From Chloroherpetonaceae bacterium (lineage in GTDB: Bacteria > Bacteroidota > Chlorobiia > Chlorobiales > Chloroherpetonaceae): a stretch of 64,000 bases of DNA. Below the pieces are notes generated by a model, which had not been told where the DNA came from, searched no databases, and saw only the letters and a program-made list of their open reading frames with translations. Position numbers and translations under genes: made by a program. Shown in pieces: positions 55,553-64,000 of this stretch (the first letter of the stretch is position 1; each line of letters opens with the position of its first letter). The DNA is taken from the NCBI GenBank assembly GCA_028277445.1, contig JANQGG010000063.1, positions 62,001 to 126,000 of the forward strand, given 5' to 3'.

Positions 55553-56230
55553 CTAAATTTCAAGATACTTCATAAATTCTTGCGCCTTAAATGAAACATC
55601 ATCTAAAAAGTTGACCGTATTTGCCGATGAATACACAACCGGGTAACCCAACCTTTCAAGCGTATGTTGCAAACGGAACGGTTCCTGAGTTTGCAATTTA
55701 CAGGTTACGATTTGAGCTGATGGCGTTTTCTTGGAAGGTCTGGACGTCATACTTAAAACTTGGGCATCATTTTGCTCAATAACTTTTATCATTTCTGATA
55801 ACCGGAATTGCTCTACCGGGACTTCAAACTCCATAACCGAGCCTTCTTCCAACACCCTGAAAACATCGCTAAGCTCATCGACCAAATCCTCTTTATAAAC
55901 AACCCCTAAATAACGATCATTACTATCAAGAACCGGTAAATAACAATACGGAACATTATCAAAATTTTTCAGGATTTCATAAGCATGGATATCTAAGCGC
56001 GTAAAGTATGGTTTTTCTAAATCTATAGAACTAACTTTATCTTCCGGTTTACAATTCCCTTCCTGAAGATGAAATTCAATGTCTGAAGTTAAAATAATAC
56101 CCACAAGTTTTTCATCTTGAACAACAGGCAATCCATCTACACGAAGTTGCTTAAGAATGTCCAAAGATTCCCGAATGGTATTTTCAAGTGAAATAACAGG
56201 AATATTTTTATGTACAACTCGTTTATCCAT
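55553..56230 (-). CDS. CBS-domain pair protein
   Basis: 225 residues. Two CBS domains (about 1-55 and 75-125) with 'RVDGLPVVQDEKLVGIILTSDI' and 'YLPVLDSNDRYLGVVYKEDLVDEL', then a C-terminal region (about 140-225) of two strands and helices with an ACT-like look ('MEFEVPVEQFRLSEMIKVIEQNDAQVLSMT'). CBS pairs bind adenosyl ligands. Regulatory role likely; partner unknown. A decayed copy of its 3' end lies about 0.9 kb downstream. Confidence 0.8.
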   Translation of the reverse strand: MDKRVVHKNIPVISLENTIRESLDILKQLRVDGLPVVQDEKLVGIILTSDIEFHLQEGNCKPEDKVSSIDLEKPYFTRLDIHAYEILKNFDNVPYCYLPVLDSNDRYLGVVYKEDLVDELSDVFRVLEEGSVMEFEVPVEQFRLSEMIKVIEQNDAQVLSMTSRPSKKTPSAQIVTCKLQTQEPFRLQHTLERLGYPVVYSSANTVNFLDDVSFKAQEFMKYLEI

Positions 56231-56313
56231 CACATATTTTGTAATTAATTAACTCCCTTTGGATGAATAATACCGCAGTTACCTTAATATTAACTAACCG
56301 ATGAATAAGTTAA

Positions 56314-56745
56314 TTATACGGCTTCCAACTTATCAACCCGTCTTTGGTGCCTTCCACCCTCAAAAGAAGCTTCAAACCAATTTTTTAAACACCCTTTTAT
56401 CTCTGATTCGTTCATAAATCGTGCGGGCAAACACATAATATTAGCATTATTGTGCTGACGCGCAAGTGATGCGATCTCCGTATTATAGACCAACGCCGCA
56501 CGAATTCCTTTTACTTTATTGGCCGCAATAGAAACGCCTACCCCACTTCCACAAAGCAAAATCCCCTGATCAGCTTCTTGATTTGCCACTGATAAGGCAA
56601 CTTTATGGGCATAATCGGGATAATCGACCGAGTCTTCCGTAAATGGCCCATGATCGATAGTTTCGTACCCATTGTCTTCCAGCCACGACTTGATCATCGC
56701 TTTTTCTGAAACACCCGCATGATCGCATCCTAATGCTAATTTCAT
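56314..56745 (-). CDS. rpiB: Ribose-5-phosphate isomerase B
   Basis: 143 residues, RpiB/LacAB type. 'LGCDHAGV', 'DYAHKVA', 'GILLCGSGVGVSIAANKVKGIRAALVYN', 'NNANIMCLPARF' are the landmarks, with the catalytic Cys in the 'CGSGVG' loop. It interconverts ribose-5-phosphate and ribulose-5-phosphate. It lies 12 bp downstream of ppk1 on the same strand. Confidence 0.94.
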   Translation of the reverse strand: MKLALGCDHAGVSEKAMIKSWLEDNGYETIDHGPFTEDSVDYPDYAHKVALSVANQEADQGILLCGSGVGVSIAANKVKGIRAALVYNTEIASLARQHNNANIMCLPARFMNESEIKGCLKNWFEASFEGGRHQRRVDKLEAV

Positions 56746-56757
56746 GAACGTTATAAT

Positions 56758-58884
56758 TTAATTTGTTTGAAAATGTTGTCCGGTTATTAAAATTTTTTGA
56801 CTGTTGATAACTGTTGTTTCATCCGTAGAAACTTTCCTAAATGAACCATCAGAACCAAGTTCCCAAGCTTTTTGATTATCATTCAACATCAAATCCAAAT
56901 CCGATTTCACGCGTGCTTTTAATTCCAGGTCTTTTACTGGAAACACCACTTCAACACGGCGGTCTAAATTTCTCTGCATAACATCGGCGCTTCCTAAATA
57001 GACTTCATCATCTCCATTGTTGTTAAAATAAAATACCCTGCTGTGTTCCAAAAACCGACCTACAATACTAATCACACGAATTCTTTCACTTAAACCATCA
57101 ATACCCGGTTTTAATATGCAAACGCCACGAATAATCAAATCAATTTTTACGCCCTCCTGAGATGCTTTATACAATGCTTTAATGGTTTTTGTATCAACAA
57201 GAGAATTACATTTTATAATGATGCGGCCATTTTGATGGGCTTTTTGATGCTCTGTTTCACGTTCAATCATTTCAATGATTCGTGGCCGAGTATTATATGG
57301 CGAAACAATAAGCTCCTGGTATGTTTTTCGATTCGAATAACCGGTTAAGTAATTAAACACTTCCGATGCATCGGCGGTTAATTTTGAATCACATGTTAAA
57401 AAACTGTAGTCGGTATAGATTTTAGCCGTCGATGGATTGTAATTACCTGTTCCTAAATGCACGTACCGCCTCAAGCCGCTTGCTTCGCGCCGGACAACCA
57501 AAGCCACTTTTGCATGCACTTTCAACCCAATCAACCCATACACCACATGTACGCCAACCTTTTCAAGCGCGCGCGCCCACACAATATTATTTTCTTCATC
57601 AAAACGAGCCTTTAACTCCACCAAAACAGCAACTTGTTTGCCACGCTCAGCCGCTTCTATCAACGCTTTAACAATGGGTGAATTATCGCCTACCCTGTAC
57701 AAGGTTTGTTTAATAGCCAGTACATCGGGGTCTTCAGCCGCCTGTTGAATAAAATCAACCACCGGTTGAAAAGAATCGTAAGGGTGATACAATAAAATAT
57801 GACGACGTTTAATTTCATCAAATATGCTTAAGCGCTCCTCAAGATGATCTTTCGGAACAAATGGTTCGTCTTTTAAATCGGGCCGATTAACTTTTAACAG
57901 CTCTATGACGCTAGTTAGATTTAACGACCGACTGATTTCATAGACCTTACGATCCGACACCCTGAGATTGTCCATTAGAATTCGCTTGATGTATTCCGGC
58001 ATTCCTGGATTTACATCCAAGCGGACAACCGTGCCATAACGCCGTTTGCGAATCCCTTGCTCAATGGTTTCCAGCAAATCCCCGGCCTCATCTTCTTCGA
58101 TTTCAATATCGGCATCACGAATGACCCGAAACGGATGGACTTCCTCGATCTCCAAATCGGGAAACAGTTTGTTTAAATTGCACGCAATTATATCTTCAAG
58201 CCAAACCACACCCAGAGCCCCATTTTCCAGCTCTGCACCCATAATTTTATCCAGACGTACAAGCCGTGGCAATGTACTGGGCACTTTTACACGCGCAAAT
58301 TTGGGTTGCTCACTATCTTTATCTTTAAGCTGAACGGCCAGCGATAATGACAAATTTGAGACATATGGAAACGGGTGTCCCGGATCAAAAGCAAGGGGCG
58401 TAAGTACAGGAAATATTTCAGCATCAAAATAGTCCGATAAGGCATCTTTAACATTTTTTTTCAGCTTTTGATACTCCAGAAACAAAATGCCCTCTTGATG
58501 CAATCTTTTCACAATATCATTATAAAAACACCGGTTTCGCTCTTCAATCATATCAATCGTACGCGCTTTGATTTCTTCAAGCTGCTCGAGAGGCGCGAGC
58601 CCATCCAGCGAACGATCAACAACGCCTGCTTCGTATTGACTTTCCAATCCGGCAACACGAATCATAAAGAATTCATCGAGGTTTGAACTAAAGATTGAAA
58701 TGAACTTAACACGCTCCAACAAAGGATGCTCTTTGGATTGCGCTTCCTTTAATACGCGTTTGTTGAATTCCAACCAACTTGTCTCACGATTGATATATAA
58801 TTTAGGATCATGGAGATCCACCTGTGATTCTTCTATGGAGAGTTCTTCCTCTACGTCTGAACTTTTTAACTCTTGGTTTGTCAT
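56758..58884 (-). CDS. ppk1: Polyphosphate kinase 1
   Basis: 708 residues, typical for PPK1. Landmarks: '[14 protein letters not shown]', 'FFMIRVAGL', '[14 protein letters not shown]', '[17 protein letters not shown]' with the autophosphorylated His in 'HAKVAL', '[14 protein letters not shown]', and '[25 protein letters not shown]'. It makes polyphosphate from ATP at the membrane. An N-terminal extension carries an acidic segment. Confidence 0.95.
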   Translation of the reverse strand: MTNQELKSSDVEEELSIEESQVDLHDPKLYINRETSWLEFNKRVLKEAQSKEHPLLERVKFISIFSSNLDEFFMIRVAGLESQYEAGVVDRSLDGLAPLEQLEEIKARTIDMIEERNRCFYNDIVKRLHQEGILFLEYQKLKKNVKDALSDYFDAEIFPVLTPLAFDPGHPFPYVSNLSLSLAVQLKDKDSEQPKFARVKVPSTLPRLVRLDKIMGAELENGALGVVWLEDIIACNLNKLFPDLEIEEVHPFRVIRDADIEIEEDEAGDLLETIEQGIRKRRYGTVVRLDVNPGMPEYIKRILMDNLRVSDRKVYEISRSLNLTSVIELLKVNRPDLKDEPFVPKDHLEERLSIFDEIKRRHILLYHPYDSFQPVVDFIQQAAEDPDVLAIKQTLYRVGDNSPIVKALIEAAERGKQVAVLVELKARFDEENNIVWARALEKVGVHVVYGLIGLKVHAKVALVVRREASGLRRYVHLGTGNYNPSTAKIYTDYSFLTCDSKLTADASEVFNYLTGYSNRKTYQELIVSPYNTRPRIIEMIERETEHQKAHQNGRIIIKCNSLVDTKTIKALYKASQEGVKIDLIIRGVCILKPGIDGLSERIRVISIVGRFLEHSRVFYFNNNGDDEVYLGSADVMQRNLDRRVEVVFPVKDLELKARVKSDLDLMLNDNQKAWELGSDGSFRKVSTDETTVINSQKILITGQHFQTN

Positions 58885-58930
58885 ATGTGGGTTCTAACCG
58901 ATTTACTTTCAAAAAAGTCAAGGCCTTTGT

Positions 58931-59539
58931 TTAGCTTTTATGGCAATCAATAACCCCTGATTGGGTAATAACATAGTCTAACGGAACATCTTTATGCTTT
59001 TCAGAATAATGTGTCGGGATGAAATTTACAACCTGAAAATCAAATGCTAATCCGATTTTCACAGGTTTACATGATTTTTGTGTTAAATCCAAAAAATAGC
59101 GATCGTAATAGCCTTTTCCATAACCCAATCGATTCCCTTTATGATCAACGGCAACCAAAGGTGTAATCACAATATCGGGACATAATTCCGAGCATTTGTC
59201 CTCGTTTGGTTCTCGTATTCCTAAACTTGATACAATATATTCCGTTGATGGTAAAATCTCCACTGAAACCAAACGTGAATCTTTAACGACAGGCACAACG
59301 ACGCGCTTATTGTGTTCAAATAGCCATTTAAGCATGGGCTGGGTATCTACTTCACGATTTTTTTCCACAGATAGATACACATGCACGTGTGAGGCCTTTT
59401 GGAGTGGTTCAAACGTTTTAAGCGCTGAAAAAATCGCATGGTTATTTTGATCATATGTTCTCTGATCCATCTCCAGCCGAGCCTTGCAGCTCAGCTTACG
59501 GATAGCCTTTTTTTGTTCCTGAACATGATCATTAGTCAT
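58931..59539 (-). CDS. 5-formyltetrahydrofolate cyclo-ligase
   Basis: A 202-residue ligase of the FAU1/YgfA family with the ATP-binding signature 'NRLGYGKGYYDRYF' near residue 135 and N-terminal 'KKAIRKLSCKAR'. It converts 5-formyl-THF to 5,10-methenyl-THF using ATP. It is the first gene of the ppk1-side minus-strand group. Confidence 0.92.
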   Translation of the reverse strand: MTNDHVQEQKKAIRKLSCKARLEMDQRTYDQNNHAIFSALKTFEPLQKASHVHVYLSVEKNREVDTQPMLKWLFEHNKRVVVPVVKDSRLVSVEILPSTEYIVSSLGIREPNEDKCSELCPDIVITPLVAVDHKGNRLGYGKGYYDRYFLDLTQKSCKPVKIGLAFDFQVVNFIPTHYSEKHKDVPLDYVITQSGVIDCHKS

Positions 59540-59663
59540 AGCGAGCTGAAATATTTGGCGATAAACAAACAGAAAATGACACTCATTTTCTAGTCATGCT
59601 GAGTGAAAATTTTTGGCAATGGAAGCCAAAAAGACAAACAGAGAATGACGAGTAAAGTGGCTA

Positions 59664-59737
59664 GTCATGCTGAACTTGTTTCAGCATCTCTAACAGCTCC
59701 CCTTTATCCGAGACCCTGAAACAAGTTCAGGGTGACC
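59664..59737. repeat. Dispersed palindromic repeat, copy 1
   Basis: It runs from GTCATGCTGAACTTG to a second part with ACCCTGAA and TTCAGGGT, each part able to form its own hairpin (GCTGAAcTTgTTTCAGC; ACCCTGAAacaagTTCAGGGT). Copy 2 starts about 90 bp further on. Confidence 0.75.
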
Positions 59738-59752
59738 AAAAAGGGTAAACTC

Positions 59753-59827
59753 GTCATTAGTAACTTGTTTTCAGCATCTCAACCAAATTGGCATTTTCTC
59801 AGACCCTGAAATTAATTCAGGGTGACC
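59753..59827. repeat. Dispersed palindromic repeat, copy 2
   Basis: Same layout as copy 1: GTCATTAGTAACTTG, TTTTCAGCATCTC, then AGACCCTGAA, ATTAATTCAGGGTGACCAA. It differs from copy 1 by point changes and short gaps, so they are diverged copies, not an assembly artefact. Confidence 0.75.
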
Positions 59828-59955
59828 AATAACGTAAATGCGTCATTGGAAGTCAGGCATTTTGAAAGTCAAAAACATAAATAAGTAATGATGAATTCAT
59901 TAAGTGAAAGTTCATCAACCTACCAGGTCATGCCTTCATTGGTATCCATCTATAG

Positions 59956-60004
59956 GCTCCTGCTTTCGCAGGAGCGACAAAAACAAGGGGTTGCAACCCC
60001 TTGT
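59956..60004. repeat. Two perfect palindromes
   Basis: GCTCCTGC/GCAGGAGC (59956-59975) and ACAAGGGG/CCCCTTGT (59983-60004) lie eight bases apart. Both form perfect stems. The first resembles a hairpin often found dispersed between genes in other bacteria. Confidence 0.7.
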
Positions 60005-60110
60005 TACAGATATACTCATGCGTCATTGGAAGCATATTTTTCCCGAAACTTATGTTCAAACCTACATTTAATTTATTAATTTTGATTTTAACAATTTTTA
60101 TGGACAATTG

Positions 60111-60839
60111 ATGCCTAATATCTCTTTCAACCGGATGCCGGTGAGGGTTGGATCGGTTTATGGATTTTGGAAAACCTATCCGAAACATGCGTCAGAAATG
60201 CGCCAAATGGAAGCCAAAGCCAATGCGCCGGTAGCGCATCCTGAACAACCGGTTGTATTTTCAAAACCTGCCGCATCATTGATCCATAGCGGCGAGTGTG
60301 TGAAAATTCCTATGGTTCAAGGAAAACCTCTCGGCAAAAACCTTCAGCACGAAATAGAACTGGTTTTGCTTGTTGGCAAAACTGCTGAGAATGTTTCTAC
60401 CTCGGAAGCTCTAACATTTATTTCCGGTTATGGTTTAGGACTGGATATGACCTTGCGCGATGTGCAGCTCGAAGCTAAGAAAAACGGGTTGCCTTGGCTA
60501 ATGGGCAAAGGGTTTAAGACTTCAATCGTTGTGTCGGATTTTATCCCCATCGATACTTATCCTCCGGATTTGCTCACCCTCGAACTCCACAAAAACGGAC
60601 AAATAGCTCAAAAAGCACGGACGCTTGAAATGGAATATTCACTTAATTTTTTAATATCTTATTTGTCCGAAATTTTTATTTTAGAACCCGGTGATTTGAT
60701 TTTTACCGGAACGCCTTCCGGTACAAGCCAATGTTTTTCTGGAGATAAACTTGAGGGTTATTTGTATCCTAACGATGAAACCAATGCGTTTAAATCACCT
60801 GTTAACATGCTATGTCAACTAACGATTGATATTGCATAA
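60111..60839 (+). CDS. FAH-family hydrolase/isomerase
   Basis: 242 residues. The fold is fumarylacetoacetate hydrolase-like: 'FSKPAASLIHSGE', metal-binding 'LQHEIELVLLVGK' (E-x-E), 'YGLGLDMTLRDVQ', 'GKGFKTSIVVSDFIPI', and 'LEPGDLIFTGTPSGTS'. Family members hydrolyse or decarboxylate beta-diketo and 2-keto acids, for example oxaloacetate or aromatic ring-cleavage products. The ATG at 60111 is used. Confidence 0.88.
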   Translation: MPNISFNRMPVRVGSVYGFWKTYPKHASEMRQMEAKANAPVAHPEQPVVFSKPAASLIHSGECVKIPMVQGKPLGKNLQHEIELVLLVGKTAENVSTSEALTFISGYGLGLDMTLRDVQLEAKKNGLPWLMGKGFKTSIVVSDFIPIDTYPPDLLTLELHKNGQIAQKARTLEMEYSLNFLISYLSEIFILEPGDLIFTGTPSGTSQCFSGDKLEGYLYPNDETNAFKSPVNMLCQLTIDIA

Positions 60840-60870
60840 GATTTTATTCATCTCGAAAGTTCTTTTTTCT

Positions 60871-61326
60871 ATGAATGAATTTGAAAAATATGAATGCGAA
60901 GAATTTGGATGTGCAGAACAAGACGCTCAAGATAGCAATTCACAAGTCGCGAAAAGTAAAAAACCCTTTTGGAAAAACTATAAAATGCTGATTTTAGCTT
61001 GGATTGTTATTGTCATCCTTGTTGAAATTGGCATATACTTTAATGTGGATAAATTCATCATTGGAAATGTGGTGTTTTTATTCGGCCTGCTTTCATACGC
61101 TTTTACAGGTCTGATTTCGTTATTTGGTTTTATCCCATTTGTTGGTCCGTTAATTGTAAAAGCGCTAGGTATTCCGTTTGTGTGGCTATTGAACGGCGTA
61201 GGTTATCTGGTGTCTTTGATTGCAATTCGGCGCGGGTATACTAAAGATGTTTTAACCTATCGGGGATTAACCATAGCGGTTATGATTGGCATTACGGTCG
61301 GGTATATTTTAGGTAAGCTCATTTAA
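60871..61326 (+). CDS. Small membrane protein of unknown function
   Basis: 151 residues from the ATG at 60871. An acidic soluble N-terminus (about 1-35) is followed by about four hydrophobic segments (about 40-60, 68-90, 92-115, 130-150). No family recognised. It is 31 bp downstream of the FAH-family gene and likely in the same transcript. Confidence 0.6.
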   Translation: MNEFEKYECEEFGCAEQDAQDSNSQVAKSKKPFWKNYKMLILAWIVIVILVEIGIYFNVDKFIIGNVVFLFGLLSYAFTGLISLFGFIPFVGPLIVKALGIPFVWLLNGVGYLVSLIAIRRGYTKDVLTYRGLTIAVMIGITVGYILGKLI

Positions 61327-61622
61327 TGTCTTTCAATTATATCGCCTATTTTAGGCTTTTAAACGCGCTCTTAACATTGATCTGCCGATTTAATTATTAT
61401 TAAGTTTCTGACAAAAGTTTAAAAATAACTCACCTAACAAACTTTTTTCAAATGTAAAATCGCCCTGTCTGGGATAAATCAATTATTTTATGTAAGCTAA
61501 GTAACCTTCCAGGTTAATTCTGCATCACGATGGTTTGATAATAATATGTAAAGACTTGGAATAAAATAATGAAACAGAGTATTTTATAAAGCTTTTCCGT
61601 TGTCTGTTAAACGAAATCTATC

Positions 61623-63503
61623 ATGGCAGATACATCCACTGCAAAACTAAAGCTTTCACTTAATGAAACCGCGAAGCTTTTAATGCCTTACGGTTACGAT
61701 CGTTTCAAAGAACAATTAAGTAGCGTTTGGCTTATTATCACCTATTTGATACTCTTTCAGCTTATCGTTCTCCGAATTCCATTGGTTGATTCTTTGATGA
61801 TTGGTATGGGAATCGGCGTTGTTATTATTGGCTTGATGTTTTTTATGGAAGGTTTAATCCTTGGTTTAATGCCCTTTGGTGAAACCATCGGTACATTATT
61901 GCCTCAAAAAGCCGGCTTAACCATCATCCTGATCTTTGCTTTTGTGGTTGGTATGGGCGCCACGTTTGCAGAACCGGCAATAGCTACACTTCAACTTGCC
62001 GGTAAATCTATCGATCCGAACCAAACCCCGCTACTCTACGATCTACTTAATCAATATTCCTGGCAATTGGTTGTATCGGTGGGCGTAGGTGTAGGGATTG
62101 CCGTCATATTTGGCGTACTTCGTTTTTTGTACGATTGGTCTCTGAAAATACTAATCTACCCTTTGGTTATCATTCTAGCCATACTCACTGTTTTTGCTCA
62201 TTTCAATGATATCCTACACCCGATTATTGGTTTGGCATGGGATTCGGGGGCTGTTACAACAGGTCCAGTAACCGTACCTTTGGTACTGGCTCTTGGAATA
62301 GGCGTATGCCGAATTGTTGGAACAGCCAATAGCGGTAGCGCCGGATTCGGCATAGTAACGCTAGCTTCCTTATTTCCTATTATAGCCGTTTTGTCTCTTG
62401 GCTATTTCCATTACTTTACTGGCAACTACGAAATCAAATCGCTTCCAACAGAGCATTCAGTTGCAAGTTCAACAACAATCTCTCAAAAGAAAAACTTACA
62501 CGGCATTTCCAAGACGGAGTATGAAGATTTTATTAAAACGGGCAAAGTTCCTGAGGATGCCAATCTGATTTATGAAGGAAATAAAGAGTTTTCCGATGGG
62601 AAAATTATCATTACTAATCCAAAACTATTGATCACCAAGAAAGAGGCCGGTGGTATTCTCGGAGAGCACGTCCGTTTTTGGAATCCCGAATTATCAATAG
62701 TTGAAAATGCGCTTTCGGCGCTTATCGGGGCGATTAGAGCCATATTGCCATTAGTGCTTTTCTTTTGGCTGGTGCTGAAATTTGTTCTCAAAGAAAAGAT
62801 ATCGCATGCCGATGAAATTGTACTTGGAATTGGTTTTGCGCTTTTTGGCATGATGCTTTTTATGTTAGGCATTAACTTAGCGCTTGATCCTTTAGGCTCT
62901 CAAGTTGGAACAAATGTGGCAGCCTCATTTTCTTCCATTGAACCATATGGTTTTAAAACGGCTGTTGGGCCGCTTTTTGGAGAAGGGTTTGGGGGCGAAC
63001 TGGTTGCGATTTTATTTGCATTTGTTTTAGGTTATTCGGCAACATTAGCAGAACCCGCCCTGAATGCATTAGGTTCAACCGTAGAAAAAATTACAGTTGG
63101 CGCATTTAAAAAAGGATTATTGATGCAAACAGTAGCTTTTGGCGTGGGAATTGGTATAGCGCTTGGTATCGCTAAAATGATTTACAATATTCCATTAACT
63201 TACTTGTTAATACCGCCATATATTTTGCTCATTTTTATCACATTCATATCCAAAGAAGATTTTGTAAACTTTGCATGGGATAGCGCCGGCGTTACCACGG
63301 GTCCTATTACGGTGCCGCTTGTTTTAGCTATGGGACTCGGCATTGGCGGAGCCGTTGGAATTTTGGAAGGTTTTGGAGTATTGGCGATGGCTTCGGTTAG
63401 CCCGATTTTATCGGTTCTTATTGTCGGTTTATTGGTTGGGAATCAAAAATCAAAAACAATTGAAGCACCTTCAGCTCACTTAGAAAAAAGTGTAAGCGCA
63501 TGA
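61623..63503 (+). CDS. DUF1538 multi-spanning membrane protein
   Basis: 626 residues made of two homologous halves. 'WDSGAVTTGPVTVPLVLALGIG' near residue 205 and 'WDSAGVTTGPITVPLVLAMGLG' near residue 554 mark each DUF1538 unit. Each half has several transmembrane segments; a soluble loop (about 275-345) connects them. Such proteins are usually linked with P-II-like genes, and a transport role has been suggested. It overlaps the next gene by 4 bp. Confidence 0.87.
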   Translation: MADTSTAKLKLSLNETAKLLMPYGYDRFKEQLSSVWLIITYLILFQLIVLRIPLVDSLMIGMGIGVVIIGLMFFMEGLILGLMPFGETIGTLLPQKAGLTIILIFAFVVGMGATFAEPAIATLQLAGKSIDPNQTPLLYDLLNQYSWQLVVSVGVGVGIAVIFGVLRFLYDWSLKILIYPLVIILAILTVFAHFNDILHPIIGLAWDSGAVTTGPVTVPLVLALGIGVCRIVGTANSGSAGFGIVTLASLFPIIAVLSLGYFHYFTGNYEIKSLPTEHSVASSTTISQKKNLHGISKTEYEDFIKTGKVPEDANLIYEGNKEFSDGKIIITNPKLLITKKEAGGILGEHVRFWNPELSIVENALSALIGAIRAILPLVLFFWLVLKFVLKEKISHADEIVLGIGFALFGMMLFMLGINLALDPLGSQVGTNVAASFSSIEPYGFKTAVGPLFGEGFGGELVAILFAFVLGYSATLAEPALNALGSTVEKITVGAFKKGLLMQTVAFGVGIGIALGIAKMIYNIPLTYLLIPPYILLIFITFISKEDFVNFAWDSAGVTTGPITVPLVLAMGLGIGGAVGILEGFGVLAMASVSPILSVLIVGLLVGNQKSKTIEAPSAHLEKSVSA

Positions 63504-64000
63504 CAGCACCACAATTTCAAAATCGTAATAACTATAGTTTAATTACCGCATTTGTTTATAAAGAGCATAGCAATATTGTGGTAAAAAAAGCTATGGAGGC
63601 AGGCGCTAGTATTGGTTCGCTTACCCAAGCCAGAGGTACAATTAAACGAACCAAAATCGGTTTTTTTCCACGCCCAAATATCTCTCCTTCACGGGATATT
63701 CTTCAGTTTATTGTTAATAACGAAAGTGTCGAAAAAGTCTTTAAAACCATTGTCTCAACAGCGCAATTGGAATATTCAGGCGCAGGCGCTGCATTTATTG
63801 CCGATATAGACAACTTGTGGTTTATTGGGGATGCTATCGTTGAAAAACAAACCAACAGTAATTTCTCCAAAGATATTAATACTGAACTAACCAGCGAATT
63901 AGAACTGATTTCCTGCATTTCTCAGCGAGGAAAAGCCGATGATATTGTTGAAGCGGCCATATCTCAGGGAAGTTCTGGTCCGGTTGTAACATACGGTTAT
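63500..64000 (+). CDS. P-II-like protein, tandem (partial at window end)
   Basis: At least 167 codons, open to the window end. Two P-II-like units appear: 'NYSLITAFVYKEHSNIVVKKAMEAGASIGSLTQARGTIK' begins the first and 'LELISCISQRGKADDIVEAAISQGSSGPVVTYGY' the second, each with the betaalphabeta pattern and small-residue-rich turn of the family. P-II proteins bind ATP/ADP and 2-oxoglutarate and control transporters. ATGA overlap with the DUF1538 gene suggests it regulates that protein. The 3' end lies outside the window. Confidence 0.8.
   Translation, partial: MTAPQFQNRNNYSLITAFVYKEHSNIVVKKAMEAGASIGSLTQARGTIKRTKIGFFPRPNISPSRDILQFIVNNESVEKVFKTIVSTAQLEYSGAGAAFIADIDNLWFIGDAIVEKQTNSNFSKDINTELTSELELISCISQRGKADDIVEAAISQGSSGPVVTYGY

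Larger units (their letters stand above)
59540..60107. other. Intergenic region packed with palindromic repeats
   Basis: 568 bp divergent gap. It contains two copies of a palindrome-bearing unit (listed separately), a perfect hairpin and a perfect 22-bp palindrome, all noncoding. Short frames on both strands here are chance. GTCATTGGAAG-type phrases recur (59841, 60023), suggesting repeated insertion or duplication of the same kind of element. Confidence 0.7.

Noticed and set aside
59928-60188. Minus-strand 86-codon frame before the FAH gene
   Set aside because: It spans perfect palindromes of an intergenic repeat and overlaps the start of a plus-strand gene; not coding.
1-64000. CRISPR array, tRNA or rRNA genes
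   Set aside because: No regular direct repeats with spacers and no tRNA- or rRNA-like sequence was seen on either strand by eye.

Overview
The window looks like a chromosome segment of an AT-rich Gram-negative bacterium of the Bacteroidota/Chlorobiota (FCB) group. The signs are a heptose-phosphate kinase for LPS, a THUMP-like methyltransferase of the type common in Bacteroidetes, an MglA/roadblock gliding-type locus, a ferredoxin:thioredoxin reductase catalytic subunit as in Chlorobi, and weak or absent Shine-Dalgarno sequences before many genes. No rRNA or tRNA was seen, so the assignment stays tentative.

Layout. 0-7 kb: mixed housekeeping and accessory genes (a lipoprotein, a DUF4178-like protein, FtrB, a MntA/HepT toxin-antitoxin pair, a three-domain rhodanese, CutA, DUF502, Uma2, a fatty acid hydroxylase). 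7-23 kb, minus strand: a surface-sugar biosynthesis cluster (NeuB-like synthase, KdsC-like phosphatase, SDR, EEP phosphodiesterase, then a GSA-type aminotransferase, split transketolase, SpsF-like cytidylyltransferase, GT-B-like transferase and UPF0104 flippase-like protein). Together they could build a nucleotide-activated 2-keto-3-deoxy sugar acid and attach it to a surface glycan. About 6.5 kb of foreign material (10.3-16.7 kb) interrupts this cluster. It holds an HD plus Hsp90-like ATPase, two decayed integron-integrase-like fragments, a VapBC-type pair followed by an attC-like site, a GAF-GGDEF protein, and a zeta-toxin-like pair whose toxin has no recognisable start codon. I read it as the remains of an integron cassette array.

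23-35 kb: housekeeping genes, including ffh-rpsP-rimM-trmD-rplS, the heptose kinase, two very small membrane proteins and a C-terminal processing protease. 35-49.4 kb: a chemosensory and polarity locus. Two roadblock proteins diverge from an MCP, a giant hybrid CheA (about 2262 aa with two tandem HPt domains, an acidic linker of about 500 aa, degenerate N-terminal repeats and a C-terminal receiver), two CheW-like proteins, a REC-DUF4388-roadblock fusion, a roadblock protein and an MglA GTPase. Four roadblock modules, one MglA and one CheA in one place suggest that chemosensory signalling feeds a small-GTPase polarity switch, as in gliding or twitching motility.

49.8-64 kb: an orphan secreted protein, class I aldolase, an M20 amidohydrolase, a UPF0175/PIN toxin-antitoxin module lying between a CBS-domain gene and a second, decayed copy of that gene's 3' end, rpiB, ppk1, 5-FTHF cyclo-ligase, a cluster of dispersed palindromic repeats, a FAH-family hydrolase, and a DUF1538 membrane protein overlapping a tandem P-II-like gene that runs off the window.
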